Assembly (NCBI GenBank): GCA_963678705.1
Contig: OY783222.1
Location: 1,984,001-2,048,000 of the forward strand
Reading direction: 5' to 3'
DNA from: Panorpa germanica
Lineage: Eukaryota > Arthropoda > Insecta > Mecoptera > Panorpidae
DNA: 64,000 nt
Within the stretch, counting starts at the first letter, position 1; each line of letters begins with the position of its first letter. The notes beneath the pieces are model-generated. The model ran no database searches. It was not told the origin of the DNA and saw only the letters and a program-made list of their open reading frames with translations. The position numbers and the translations under genes are program-made. Shown one piece after another: positions 28,611-41,254 of this stretch.

Positions 28611-29481
28611 TTTCCTTCAAATAAAATGGAAAGTTATATAAGTTAAAACCTAACCTCAAACATTCGGAGTACGTCAGTGACGTTTAGCCAAACTTAGCTC
28701 TTAAATAGAATTTATAACGAATTGAAACCACAATGTATAAAGAACCCACAAAATAATGCAATTTTTTATAAAAATTTTGATTAGAATTTAAAAATTGTTT
28801 TTGCTTTCAGAATTAAAAATATATCATATGTATTTACCTTCACCATAAATAATGTAAGCAGCCTCATCTACGAAATAAAAACTAGAACTAAATTTACGCG
28901 GATCTTTTAAATAATAAATAAAACCACGTTTTATGTGAAAGATGATAGAATAATTTATTGCTTTTGATATGATTTACAAGGTAAAGATATGATACAATCT
29001 CGTAAATTCATTAAAATACTTAGTATATAATTCACAATATTTTTCATAAGCCTTTCTACTTATAAACTATTCACAATAAGTCTATAATAGTTTTAAATAC
29101 TACTACTTTTTAAAACTCTTTATGGAATGATTAGATCTATTGTCTTTATTCTAAATTTATAATCTTTAAAATTTTGTAATTGAGTTCGAACTTTTTTAAT
29201 ATATATTAACTTGAGTACAAGACAATTTTTGTTAAAGTTAAAATGTCTAAAGCATGACATATAAATTTAGAAGACTTTTAATTGGACCCTAAATTAAATA
29301 CAGATTGTTTTGAATTAAATTTTTTAAATATTATTATTTTTATTGCAATGACACTCTTTAATATTTAAGCAATTTAACCTGTAATATTGGATTCAAATAA
29401 AAGACAATATTTTACTCAAGACAATATTTGAATGAGATCACTTTCTTATAGGACGGTTATCTATTTAATATAATATTCTAG
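28611..29481. other. Upstream of NDUFS1, no gene
   Basis: Contains the NDUFS1 5' flank at its left end. Nothing else recognisable. Confidence 0.4.
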
Positions 29482-29998
29482 GTTGCATTCAATTTAAAAT
29501 GGCGACTTTTTTCATTCGCGCTTATTCACTTAACATAATCATCAATTACAAATTGCGTCGACTGTGGTCATGGTCTTGCATAAGGATTCTTGGAGGATCG
29601 CTTTAAGTTCTGTTCTCGTTTTCCACGTGAACATGCTTGCTATTTCTAACCTCTGTTTTAGTAATCCATTTGTCATTTTTGACAGATGGTTTTGGGAATT
29701 TGTTTACACCTTTTTCATCGTTGTACAAGACCATGACTGACCATGACTGTGATCTATTGGAATCAAACTTTGCAAGATAACACCATACAGAAGTTAATTA
29801 TTCAACAATGAGTTACTACAGCCAGTTCATGACTAACTTCATGTTGCTTCACATGATCAAACAATAGAAATGTAATAAATTGATGAAATATCATTTATTT
29901 AACATATTTATCTATACATTATTCTATATTTCGATGTTTTATATTCATTTTTAATTATATATTAAAAAATGTCGCTATTTTTCTAATTGAAATGCAAC
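29482..29998. mobile_element. Candidate MITE with short TIRs
   Basis: GTTGCATTCAATTTAAAATG at the left is the imperfect inverse of the right end (reads GTTGCATTTCAATTAGAAAA in reverse), and both continue into a GCGAC motif. No clear target duplication. Inside is a smaller inverted pair, CATGGTCTTG (about 29579) and CAAGACCATG (about 29727). No coding capacity. Confidence 0.55.
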
Positions 29999-30860
29999 AA
30001 TAATTAATTATTGTTATTTTAATAATAATTATAATATAATCAGACGGATTGTAGGACTGAATTAATGTAGATTGCATTTTTAATGATTGTGACTCGGATC
30101 AAAAATTTAAGTCTATTTATGAAAATATTTATATATTTATTTTGTATTTCTATTAGCTGCAAATATATAGTTTATATATATCTAGTTATATGATAATACT
30201 TTAATGATTTGAAATATATATAGAAATATATTTTGAATTTGACATCTATAGTTTTTAAAAGTTATTTGTATATTTATTGTTGGCTGTGTATTATTCCTAT
30301 TAGGTTGATTGCCGGAGAAATTACGTATTTTAATATCTAGTCAAAGAATTGTACCACTTGGTAGACTTTTGCAAAGTAATTTATAATTATATGAAAAGAT
30401 AAAAATTGTTTTTTATAAATTCAATTTCTAAGCTGTATAAGTCGAAGCTAAAAGTAATTTTGTTTATTCAGGTTATCATTTTATACAAAAACAATTGTAT
30501 AAACAATTTATACAAACAAACTTGCTTCGACTATAGTCAATTTTATAAAATTGAGGTGAATTTAAACATCGCTTTTACATATATTTATTTGAAATATCCT
30601 GCTTTACATATCTATAATACGCAAACAGTAATATATATTACCAAGAACCTAAAATCGCAGCGCAACTAGCGGCCAGAAGCATAAGCTAAAATTTTTGCCT
30701 CATAAAAATTCAATTTCCTTATTTTAAAATATCTCAAGAGTTACAATTCTGTGTCAAATAAGATATATTTAATAGTAGTACTGTTTGATTAATACCATAA
30801 ATAAGTGTTTAAAATATTTAAAAAAATCTATTTTCATTATAAAATAATTTTATTTGAATC

Positions 30861-31032
30861 TTAGTTTATGTCTTCTACGATAGAGTCCGCTAGTGTAATT
30901 GTTATAGTAGGAGTTGTCGATTGTTGTACAGGATTGTTTATAGGCGAAGGTGGAGTTATGGCAATTTTAATCTCACTTTTATCATAAGGTTGATAGTTTG
31001 TAATATTTAATGTAGCTACATCAAAAGAATGC
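30861..31032 (-). CDS. Predicted alternative last exon of Slob
   Basis: After a TTTTTCAG acceptor the minus strand reads (G)HSFDVATLNITNYQPYDK... to a TAA at 30861-30863, 57 codons including the stop. A donor CG|GTTAGC at 31318/31317, inside the preceding Slob exon just before its own stop, joins it in phase and creates RTPLRRHSFD. RRHS is a basophilic (PKA/CaMKII-type) phosphorylation consensus. The exon is inferred from splice signals, phase and protein-like composition; the alternative is a stop at 31305. No other minus-strand gene nearby could use it. Confidence 0.6.
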
Positions 31033-34000
31033 CTGAAAAATACAATTCGTTTTATATAAAAAATAATATAGAAAGTTAGGTTATAATTTAAACATGTACT
31101 ATACCTTTAACAATAAAACATGCGACATGCTATGGATTTCACCAGTAATCAAGGTCAATTGTATGATGTCTGCAGTGCGCAAAAATAAACGTAAAAACAT
31201 AAACATAATAAATATGAAGATGAAATTGAATTGGCAAGAAGAAAAGCGGGAAGGAAGGCGTGTGTTTTCATCACAGAACTAGTGAAAAGCAGAACACAAT
31301 TAAATCACAATGCTAACCGTCTCAGTGGCGTCCGTGGTGGAGTGCAAGGTTCACTTCGAGTTCCGTTACGGTGTTCATATATCGCATTAACAACCGCAGG
31401 CATTTTTCTGATAGCATTTATATTACTATTGCTTGATGCACTAGGTGATTGCATTGTGGGGGGCGATACATGCCCCCCTCGGTAGCCATTACGGGTGCTC
31501 GGTTTGCGTCGTACCACACTCAGAAGTTCCAAAATATTATTAGAAAGACGAACGTGCTGAAAATTTCAATAATTTGTATAAACTTAAAATATTGATAATT
31601 TGTCAATTTGTTTTTAGGTTTACCGGTATGCAAGACCCCCTCATTTCACGAAGATCAATATTTCTAAAAAGATCACAGAGTAAAAGTTCCTGAATAGAAG
31701 AACAACGTCCATCTGGTGGTGCAAAAATCAATTGTAAAATTTCCACCACCTGAAATTAATATAAATATAATGGGCTTGTGTCCTATGTCTATATATTGAT
31801 AAAGTGGGTTACTAGAACCTCAAATGTTCAATTATTTTTTAATAACTCCTTATATGTTAAGAGATATTAACAATTAAAAAAGTCATTTTGTCTCTTTAAT
31901 TATTAAAGGGATTCAACGTTGTACAACATCCCAAATGCATGTGACATCACAACCGCTAGTTGCTATCTCTTTTATACAACAGAGCGTAAAAGAGATATAT
32001 TCTTGGCAGAACTCAACACAAGTTTACAGGTTACAAACCTTACAGCTCATAAATCTTTGCTATATGTATTTATATATCAAAATATCAAATATTATTTACA
32101 GCTATTTCAAGGAACAATAAAATTCCCATACTATGTCTGCCGTAACTGGGTTAAATAAAATAAAAACTTATTATTCTTGAGTTGACTTGATTATTTCGAC
32201 TACCAACAGCTACAAAACATTACCACAGCACTGACCTACTCAACAAATAACTGACGTTAAAATGCATACTACGTCATACAAATATGGCCGACCATTTCTA
32301 GCGCTAAAACTACGATTCAAATTTTTAATTACTATATCTCCGTCAACATTTAGATATTTAATAAAATAGACACGCCAATACACATTTATTATAGATTACA
32401 ACCTGTGGATACTTCTCCAAATCTAGTTGCAAATGTCGCGCAGAAGGTTGAGGATGTGTCAGTTCATACCCTGCACACATTTCAAACAAAATATGTCCGA
32501 AGCTAGTAAGGTCACTGGAAGTGTCACATTGTTCAAGATCACCATATGCAGGATAAACAGGAAATCTTGCAGGCAAACCCAGGAGCATATTCTCTAGCCC
32601 GGAAAGTCTGTTGTAATTGAAAATATCAGCTTGTGCACTCAACGTTAAAGGTAACAGGTTTTAATATAAGTACCTGGCAACACCGTTCTGTAGGATAACG
32701 TTCCCAGAATGCAAATGACCATGTCCTTGGAGCCCACGTTCTTTAAGAAATAATAATGCTTCCAAAATCTGTCTTCCTAGGCGTTGAACTTGTGAAATGT
32801 TCAGCCCGCCTCTTCTAGCAGAATACTTGCAACTGTATGGCTCTTGCCAATAACTCTGTAAAAATAAAATGAAATGCTTTTGGTCGTGAAGAACGTGTCT
32901 TATGATTAAACGTAAAACTAACCTTGTAAATTAGGTCCTTTAAGCTTCCTTGAGGGTTAAAAGGCATCACTAGGGTAGCGTATCCTCCCATGAAACCAAG
33001 GTCTAAAACTGGATAGATATAAGGGTGTTGTAATCCTCCAAATAAATCCAAAATTATATCACGAGTGTCATCTGTACATTCTAAAGGGCAGTCCTTTGTA
33101 ACTGGTACCTAGAAGGTAGAGTTTTGTTAAGAACCATCAATTGACTGCTGCGAAAGACTGCTAACTTCCTGAATATATTTTATAGGAGCTAATTAAACTT
33201 ACCAATGTCATGAGCCTCTCAGTTTTAACGGATCCATCTTTGACAATGAACCAATGCTTATCAATCCTGGATCCAATATCATCTAGATGAGCAAGGAGTT
33301 CATAACGTCCTGCGACTGTTCCTCCAGGTTCCTGGCCACCGAGATATAGTGTACAGGCTGCTAAGGCTCGTTCTCTAGCTCTTTTGTCTGCTTCACCTCG
33401 ATCTGGAGCCAATGCAGCACCGTCGAGCGCTGAGTAATGGTATCGACCAGTGTGCCTTGGAAAAATAGTAATTTATAAATAATTGAAAAACTTAAAGAAA
33501 GTTTGTGCATGTTTTAATTAGTGTTAACTTGAGAAATGTTATATTAAAATGTTGTCACTGATATAATGAATTAAATAATACGATTAATATTTGTGTAACA
33601 TTTTATATTAACATACATTTGATATTAAAAAATTTTAAAAGCGCAATAAAATTGAAATAACTCCTGGTAACAGATGGGTTCTTAACAGCGAATATTCTTC
33701 TAATATTCTTTTGGTAGTGTTGAAATCGTATTGACAGTTTTTAAATTATAATCCAATAACTGGATTAGGTTAATGACGTTGGCAGTATTTTTGAGGGTTT
33801 TATTATATAAGTTTCGTCTATATCAACATCGATTGAAGGCATTGATTGCCTCAAGCTGAAATACGAAGTAGCTAAACTTAAAATATTCTATTTATATCAG
33901 GAAGATAGTATTCCAAGTGAATCTAAAAGCTAAAACTGGTATGGCCTTTTACTTTCTTTGCTAAATTAAAGTAATGAGGGTTTCATTAACTGCGTCACTG

Positions 34001-35709
34001 AATTCCAGTTGAATAATTAACAGTTTTAAATAATCAATAATAATTGAAGTAGCATAGTTGCTAAGGAAATTTATTATTTTCATAGCTCCATTAAAATAAG
34101 CTGTATTATTATCTAAAGTTTATTTAGTGACTAATTAGCGTAATAAGGAAACATTCAATTGATAATTAAACAGTATTGAGGTCAATTCCCAATAACTAGA
34201 CCCCTACTCTATCAAGGGTAGTTAGATATTTCAGTGACTAAACCAATTCATTTTTCAATAAAAGATATTTTTTTCGGCAAAAAATTCTTTATTTATCAAC
34301 ATCAACATTAGTCCAGCGTTTTTTCAATTTTTTTATTCCTTCAAAATGTTTTACTAATTTCAGTCATGACCTCTTCAGTCATGAACAGGAAATAGTCGCA
34401 GAGGACTAAATCAAGAGAATATGCTGGACTATTAGCTATTCGTAATCAAATTTATGAGTTTTTGCCATGGTGACTACGCACTCAATCGCAATCTCGGCAT
34501 CCATCGTGCGGATAGATGCTTTCAATGACTGTCATACACAAATTAAATGACGCAGCTTGTTCAAAATTTGACAGTAGTCTATTAATAAATGGTAGTTGAC
34601 AAGAGCTGCGCGGGAAATTCAAATTACTGATTTATCAAACTACCCTCGTATATTTAGTATGTTTCTAAATAATTAGTATACTAATTAATAATCTATTTAT
34701 AAACAAAGGTTGAACATTTATCTGACTCCTAAAGTTTATATGGTTTAAATAGTTCAATCGTGTGCAAAGTTATTAACGTTTTTATATTTGAAAACAAGGG
34801 GTGCTAGTACAAATTTGTAAATCGATTGTCATTTTAGTACACTGTCGCCATCTATATCTAACTGTATAACCATGAAGTAATGTTTCACCTTCAGTTTATT
34901 ATGTACATACATAATCTTAAACTTATTGTGGAGCGGTGTAGCACATATATATGAGTAAAGTAAATTTAAAAAGAATTTCTTTCTAAAATGATCAAGCCTA
35001 TAAAACCAAACACTTTTCTCAAATGACGTAATAATTCTAACAATCGACTATAAACATATGGAGTGGGTTTTTATACCCTCTAACGGTAAAAAGCCCAATA
35101 TTCAAATACACCCCAGCTTTTATATGAAGTTTTATTTAAAAATGCACATACCCTCCTTTAAATCGTTTAAAAGGGTGAACTTTAAATAAATATCATATCA
35201 CAAAACGAAAAAAAAAAAAATATGAAAAAGGGAAAAACAAACCCGTTAAGTTGCTTTTTATCGTTCCCTAACGACGCCTTACTGAATAACTTTGTCAGTG
35301 AATCAAATTTATTAACCACTAAATTTGTTTTCTCTTCTTCTTTCGGTTGTTCTGTACTTGAGGATCTAGCAGCGCCAAAAGCGTTTCGTTTATTTGCTGC
35401 TGTAAGAGCAGCTGTATCAAATTCGGCTGCAGAATGTGCTCTTCTCTGCATTGGTCGTCTCTTCTTTCTGTAACTCGTTCTAGACACTCTTATCTGACTA
35501 AATCGATCGTGGCCAGTGGTTGGAGACTCCTTCTGTTTCTCCTCGTTGTGTTTATTCATCGTTGAATACAGATTGAACATTCCTGATTTCTTTTTTAGAA
35601 GATGCACTTTTTCTTCACAAAATTTTCGTTTAATCGTTTGCAGAAAATTGCTGATTAGAGGTATCTGCCTTATGTAGAGCTTCACAGTGGTTATCAACTT
35701 TGAATTCAT
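30861..35709 (-). CDS. Slob: Slowpoke-binding protein (Slob)-like pseudokinase, core exons
   Basis: Minus-strand exons: 35243-35650 (or to the ATG at 35709), 33203-33455, 32923-33108, 32674-32855, 32403-32607, 31624-31749, then 31318-31556 spliced to 30861-31032, or 31305-31556 read to its own stop. All junctions agree in phase. Slob binds the Slowpoke BK potassium channel and 14-3-3 in Drosophila neurons. The protein has a basic N-terminal part (RRPMQRRAHSAAEFD) and a kinase fold related to PXK with lost catalytic residues: the HRD-type loop is HGHLHSGNVIL (no Asp) and the DFG position is LSGLEN. The family hallmark CDLFRNIDLREMRGSCIP follows, then a Ser/Pro-rich tail (SEPCTPPRTPLRR). With the two upstream exons at 47.6 and 52.1 kb it totals 629 aa. 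From the ATG at 35709 with the unspliced 3' stop it is 556 aa. Confidence 0.85.
31771..32391 (+). mobile_element. Repeat family B copy filling a Slob intron
   Basis: It starts GGGCTTGTGTCCTATGT and is collinear with 12972-13582, but ends at ACGCCAATACACATTTATT without the final GGGGACACAAGCCC part. It occupies nearly all of the 653-nt Slob intron (31750-32402), stopping about 11 nt from the splice donor. Confidence 0.8.
33456..35242. other. Slob intron
   Basis: Predicted intron of the minus-strand Slob gene. Apart from a mariner remnant (34300-34530) and a SINE scrap (about 34895-34958), I see nothing coding in it. Confidence 0.55.
34300..34530 (-). pseudogene. Mariner transposase remnant
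   Basis: The minus strand reads MAKTHKFDYE, then after a break PAYSLDLVLCDYFLF followed by MTEEVMTEISKTF. This corresponds to the catalytic-domain segment 'YSPDLAPCDYFLF' of mariner transposases, which carries the last catalytic Asp (34D). Stops and frameshifts are frequent, so it is a dead fragment. It lies inside a Slob intron. Confidence 0.65.
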
Positions 35710-36410
35710 ATATAAATTTATATTATTTTACCGTTAAGAATTGAAATCTGGGTTTTGGAACTAATTTAGAACTCGTAATAGAAGTAACACGGCGTTTGAA
35801 TGGATTGAACACGACTATTTGCATAAATGCGACGCATTACGGATTCTAGCTTCACACAGTGGTGTATTCGTTGAATCATTTCAAATTAACTACAAATCTT
35901 TTATAAAGCTATGAAGACAGAGTCAGATTACATTATCAGGGCATCTATACTACTCTACAATATCGTTTGCAGGACTAAGTTGCAGCCCAGGGTTTAATCT
36001 GGTACCAGAATTGAGTCCGAAAGCTCAGCATCCTAACGTCAACGTCTTAAATCTATCGTCTAGCCAACGTTAAACAAATTTATTCCTTCAAAAACACTTA
36101 TATATACATCTGCTTCTTGCTTTTTAAAAGCAATTTTAAAATATCAAGAAGTTTATTTTTATGGTTTAAAGTTCTATATAATCTTAACTCTTTTATAATA
36201 GCTATAAAATAATAAATTAAGATCCTATTAGATTAAATAATAGTAGGTTTAATTTAAGTAAAACATTATGTAATAAATATTACACAAACTTGAATGTTTC
36301 TTTATATTATTATGTAGTATTTTACTTAAAAAAACCTAATAATATTTCAACTAAAGGGTCTTATTTTACAGCTATTTTAAAAGTCTATAAAGAGGAGGGG
36401 GAAAAGGCTC

Positions 36411-36880
36411 TAATTTTTTTTATTTATAGATATTAATGTACAACATATTAAGTTTATTCTGTAAAAATTTGAAGTCGATTGGAGTAAAACTGTCGCAGAT
36501 ATAGAGTTTTAAGTCTTCACCTCTCTGAAAATTTAAACAATTTCTTTTCACACTTAGTTTTTTCAGAGTTGCTGCCCTCTTTAGCTCAAAATCTATAAAA
36601 AAAAAAATCGACAGGGTTACGTGTAGAAACTTATCAACTAATGAAATCATTTTGGTTTTTCGATTCAAAAATCCAGTGATGAGTTATGAGTGGCACCGCA
36701 ATGTTACTTTTTTTTGTGACGTCTGCGGAGATTCGCTGTCAATGCCTCATTTCTTGATATTTATTTATGAAAATTTCACAAAGTATTCTTTAAATGTTAT
36801 TTTATCATGTAGTTATTATAGAAATAATTACATATTAACTGTGTCGTCAAAAAGCATTATAGAAAATTACCCATAATTCT
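36411..36880 (-). repeat. Repeat family A, copy 2 (internally shortened)
   Basis: Reverse-orientation copy. It runs from the TATTAATGTACAACATATTA block through GTCGCAGATATAGAGTTTTA to GATGAGTTATGAGTGGCACC and ATTCTTTAAATGTTATTTTA. The open frame at 36652-36876 recurs in the other copies only because the repeat recurs. Confidence 0.75.
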
Positions 36881-38044
36881 TAATTCGCAAAACGGTAGAT
36901 TTATCGAAAACCTTAATATCTCCCAAAACGTTGTATATTAGGTAAAATGGTTAACATAGTGGGTTTAGCAAGTAACATTACATAAATAATACATAAAATA
37001 TTAGTGCGTTCTTTACGTGAAATTTCTCATTGTTTTCATTTATCAATATAAAAATAAATTTGAAATTCAAAATATGTCAGCAATTTATTAGTGATAAAAG
37101 AGAGCTTTCGGGATTTTTGAATAAATATTTATTCAACCCAGGGCGTTCATACACCCCTTAAATAATATATCCAATTACCATTAACTCGGTACGGCTTCAT
37201 CATGTCAACAAGAACTTCCATGGATATGTAAATAGGATTGAAATGGGTTCATCAAACACTGATGGCATGTACTCATACTGCTACATATTCGTAAAAAAAA
37301 GAAAACGGAAATAATATTCCATTGTAACTGATTCACTTGATGTAGGTACTGCTAATGGCTTATTTATGTTAAGATATGATTTTTTATATAACCCCTCTTT
37401 TTTAAATAATTCCTATTTTAATTTATACAAAAGTTAATGCATAAAAACACAAAATGAAATATTTATATTTACAGTTGATAAGATTTAATAGCGGTTATAA
37501 CAAAAACATACTTGGAGATCTTAAATTACTTCACAGTTTGTAATTCTCCCAGCACAGTAAACATTTGGTGAAATAGAATGGCTAGGTGAAGTTCTAGTCA
37601 CTCGTACATTTCAATTCTAACGTTTTACAAGTTGGAGCAACACACAGAAAATCAATTTTAGTTCAAATTTTGTGAAATAAACAATCTGATATCTGTAGTA
37701 TATATATATCTATGTATATATATCAAAACTGGTACACAAAAGTCGCTTTTATTTCAAATTGATTCACTACCTGTCACAGATTTTGTGTTAGCTGTTAGAA
37801 TTTTTTTCATAATAATATTTTATCTTTTTCCAACATCATTCATTAAGTAACAGCTGTTTCTTTCACACTTGGATATTTTCTTTTAGATCATTTTCATTCC
37901 AAAATGACGAAACCATTTGCCAAGCGCACACTATTGCGTGTGCCCTTCTCATCAAATAGTCTGACAATAGCAGATTGAGGAGGACAGGGGCAGCCTTAGC
38001 CATTGCGAGGCTCTGGGTCGACAGAACTTTGCAAACACTTATTC

Positions 38045-38290
38045 TTTGTATAATTTATGTAAATTGTAAGTAAGTATTTTAGATAATAATTGACGAGAAA
38101 TAAAATTTTATATTGGAAGTTTTATAAAAGTTAACAAGCACAAAGACGACAAATATTAATGATGATAAACTAAGGTACATGAATGCCTTAAAAGATATAC
38201 GCAGTGATTCTAGTAGGATTTCTAAAGAGCGAGGCGCGAGATTCAAATACATATATATAGTAATGAATTTTTCTACTTGGGTTGTTGCGC
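38045..38290 (+). repeat. Repeat family C, copy 1
   Basis: Inverse of 53437-53665. Shared blocks include TTAACAAGCACAAAGACGAC, ATGATGATAAACTAAGGTAC and ATGAATGCCTTAAAAGATAT. Only two copies are seen in the window and the family is unknown. GC-rich sequence to the right (38280-38500) is not shared. Confidence 0.7.
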
Positions 38291-39143
38291 GAGAATGCTA
38301 GACCCCGGGCGGTTGCCTGCTTGCCACCTCCTAAGGCTGCCTCTAGAGGAGGACCAATATCACGTAAGAGTTGCTTGTATTCAAAAATATCGTTCTCAGC
38401 GTGAATATTGTTCCAGATTTTGATGATTGAACATCGAACAAAGCCTCCCGAGAGGGTACTGCTACACCACTGTCCATCTCTATAACGTTTAAACACGTAT
38501 TACATTTAATATACGATGAATCCTCACCACAAGTACTCAACGTTTTCTACATTTCTGACGCTGACCCTTCTGTTGCCTGGAGAACAGCTAAAACAGCTAA
38601 ACCATCTGAACTGCTGAATTATAAATCTACTTTCTTCTAAATCCATTTAATCCCCACAATTTATGAACCCCATTACACGTATTCTAGCTTCTAAAACCAA
38701 CCCTCGCAGTACGTTTATTTTTATTTCAACATAACGTCACAGATATATTACAAAAGATATAAATTAATTAGAACCTATAAATAAAATCATGCAAACATAA
38801 CTAAGTTTGTCGGTATCGATGTCGATGTTTCCATTGTCACAATTACCCCTACCACCCTTCCCGCTCACCCGATTTGTACCACCCTTCGCTCTGTATGACG
38901 TGGTGTGTAATTAGTATATTATATTAGTAGAGCTATTAGCGACTCTCTTTAGCGTTTAGCAAATGTTAGCTTTGTCATCGTATAAATATAGCAGAATACA
39001 GTGGCGTGCATGACTCAGTTACTGCTACTTCCATGAAATTATTTTAATTTAGTTCAATTTAATATATTTATTTAAAATGTATAAGGTTTTCTTTATATGA
39101 TTTAATTTCGCGCTGTTTATTACATTGTCAATTCAATAGCGAG

Positions 39144-39876
39144 TTAAGTGAGGGGTTAGGGTTTCAGCGTAAAAAAACCCACTTTTTTTTCTCAAGTATA
39201 GATTTTTTTTCGAACCTTTTGTACATTATTGAGCATACTTTTGACTATGTTGTATAATTTTATCATGCAGCAATATTGAAGCATAAGCCGGTAACAGAGC
39301 TTCCTCCGAAGGTCTTGGGAAAAAAGACAATTTTGCGGTGTTCACTATAACTCGGCCGGAAATTATCTCAAAATGAAAAACCATTGAAATTTAGTTAAAT
39401 TATAATCAAGTCTTCCACCCAACGGTCTCTGATAATTTTTCTTTTCATTTAAAATTTTTAGGCGGCCATCTAAAGTGTAAACTGTTATTTTCCACGAAAA
39501 ATTCCGCCATTTTGTGGGTGGGAAACATCCTTAATGTAAAAAATTTTTTTTTATCTAAACGTTGAGGTATTTTATATGTAGAAAATGTGTACGAAGTTTG
39601 AAATGAATCGAATTAGTTTTTAAATGGCAGTGAACACGGACTTTGAAAAAGTAGTTTTGAGAAAAACGCGTCGACGGCTGCACTGCTATGCCCGAATGCC
39701 CACTGCTGTTAGTGTTATAGCGTTAAAGACCAGGAGATTAATAAGACAATAACTTCTAGAATATTGCGTAGATCGGCTTAAAATTTTAAGGACATATTCT
39801 TGAAATGTTAAACAATAAGATAAGACAAAAAAAATATTGGATTTTTCGAAAGTGAAAACCCTAACCCCTCCCTTAA
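39144..39876. mobile_element. TTAA-bounded MITE with GGGGTTAGGGTTT ends
   Basis: The left end TTAAGTGAGGGGTTAGGGTT and the right end (in reverse) TTAAGGGAGGGGTTAGGGTT are inverted repeats carrying TTAA at both outer edges. TTAA target specificity is typical of piggyBac-type transposases. The 733-bp interior has no intact transposase. Confidence 0.75.
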
Positions 39877-40548
39877 GATAGACTCTGAACGATACGCTAG
39901 CAGCACGCAGGAAAGGCACCTACATTGTGATTGCTCATAACAATCCTTTTGAACTCAATTTCAAAACGCATTCCAACGCATTACTGACGATATATTATAA
40001 TAAAAACACATTACACGATATCAATTTTAAGTTTTAAGATTCAGAACGAATCAAAATAAAAAGTAAAAAGGAGTATTTCACCCAAAATATAACTAACGTA
40101 CAGTGTTGCACAGTATCTTACAGTTTCACACCAGTTTTGCAAGTTTGCTGTTAAAATCGCATTAATATAACAAAAGAGAAAAACACATGACAAACTTCTT
40201 TTGTTGGTAATTTCAAAAATAACGTTATGGTCAATAGATGGTGCAGAAATATTTCTATTTGAAATGAAAATGTTTTTACTCTCTCATTAATAAACTACAA
40301 CAGAAATGGGTACAAATATTTCAACGTGATAAGAGGGGTTTACTGTAATTTAAAAATGGAAATGAATAGAGCTTAGTTTATTGATATATACTTTGTTATA
40401 CAATTTCTTATCAGACAGTTTTTATGGTTAAGATGGATAAATTATCATATAAATACACAAAGGTCTATTTTGTGACACCGAAATAAACTTTATATATTCG
40501 ACAAACACGTAATCTAGACACGTATTCGTTTATGTAGATACCAGACCA

Positions 40549-40606
<58 letters not shown>
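40549..40606. repeat. (TA)n microsatellite
   Basis: About 29 uninterrupted TA dinucleotides. The open frame crossing it on the minus strand is an artefact of the repeat (IYIYIY). Confidence 0.95.
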
Positions 40607-40610
<4 letters not shown>

Positions 40611-41254
40611 TTTTAATTTTGACGTGCAATTGTTTTAACGTGGAGACCAATATTGATAAGAGAACAGTTGTCTCGCTAACTGACCATAACTGAGTTTAAG
40701 TAATTTTTTGTCAGCTCTAAAGCGTCTGCAAGGTAATACAAGGTATTACAAGACAACTGTTTTAAAACGTTTTACAAGAGGACAGGCCGATTCCAGGGGC
40801 CAAACATCCCCTAGACCCAATTTTTATTCCGCTCTGAGTATAGGAGCGAGAGGGCATTATCCGTACGCATGAGAGAGAGTGAGACACAAACCTTGATTAC
40901 CTGATACCTGGTAAATGGCCGCCCGGTCAAATTAGCTGGTAGGCATACGATCATTGTACATACTAACACTACTCAATCTTACACATTTTGTTCATCAGAA
41001 AATAAGTGATGTCTGACGGCCCTGGGATTTTGGACTATAGTATCTTTTTTCTATGATAACATTAAACGTATGTTATGATACAAATCTATCTTCAAAAGAG
41101 AACGTATGGTTAAAGTTGCTTCTGGAAACAACTGTTTTGTATTTACAAGTATAACAAAGTAACCAAGTGTTCAGTTGTATTTACAAGTGTAACAAAGGTA
41201 CAGTACGTTCAGTTCAATTGCAATTCCTACAAAGCACACATTCAATTTATCAAC

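Noticed and set aside
35651..35709. ATG at 35709 as the only Slob start
   Set aside because: It is possible for a short isoform, but the in-phase transmembrane exons and the ATCAG|C acceptor offer a better N-terminus. Both are kept as alternatives rather than fixing this start.
36652..36876. Recurring protein-like frame MSYEWHRNVTFF... (also 51686, 55119, and 60958 on the minus strand)
   Set aside because: It coincides exactly with dispersed repeat family A; frames differ in start, end and interruptions, as expected for shadows of a non-coding repeat.
38188..38540. Two overlapping minus-strand frames in a GC-richer patch
   Set aside because: Part falls in repeat C, the rest has no domain, and I found no splice-supported extension.
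40465..40650. Minus-strand frame of 61 aa
   Set aside because: Its middle is the (TA)n tract translated as IYIYIY.
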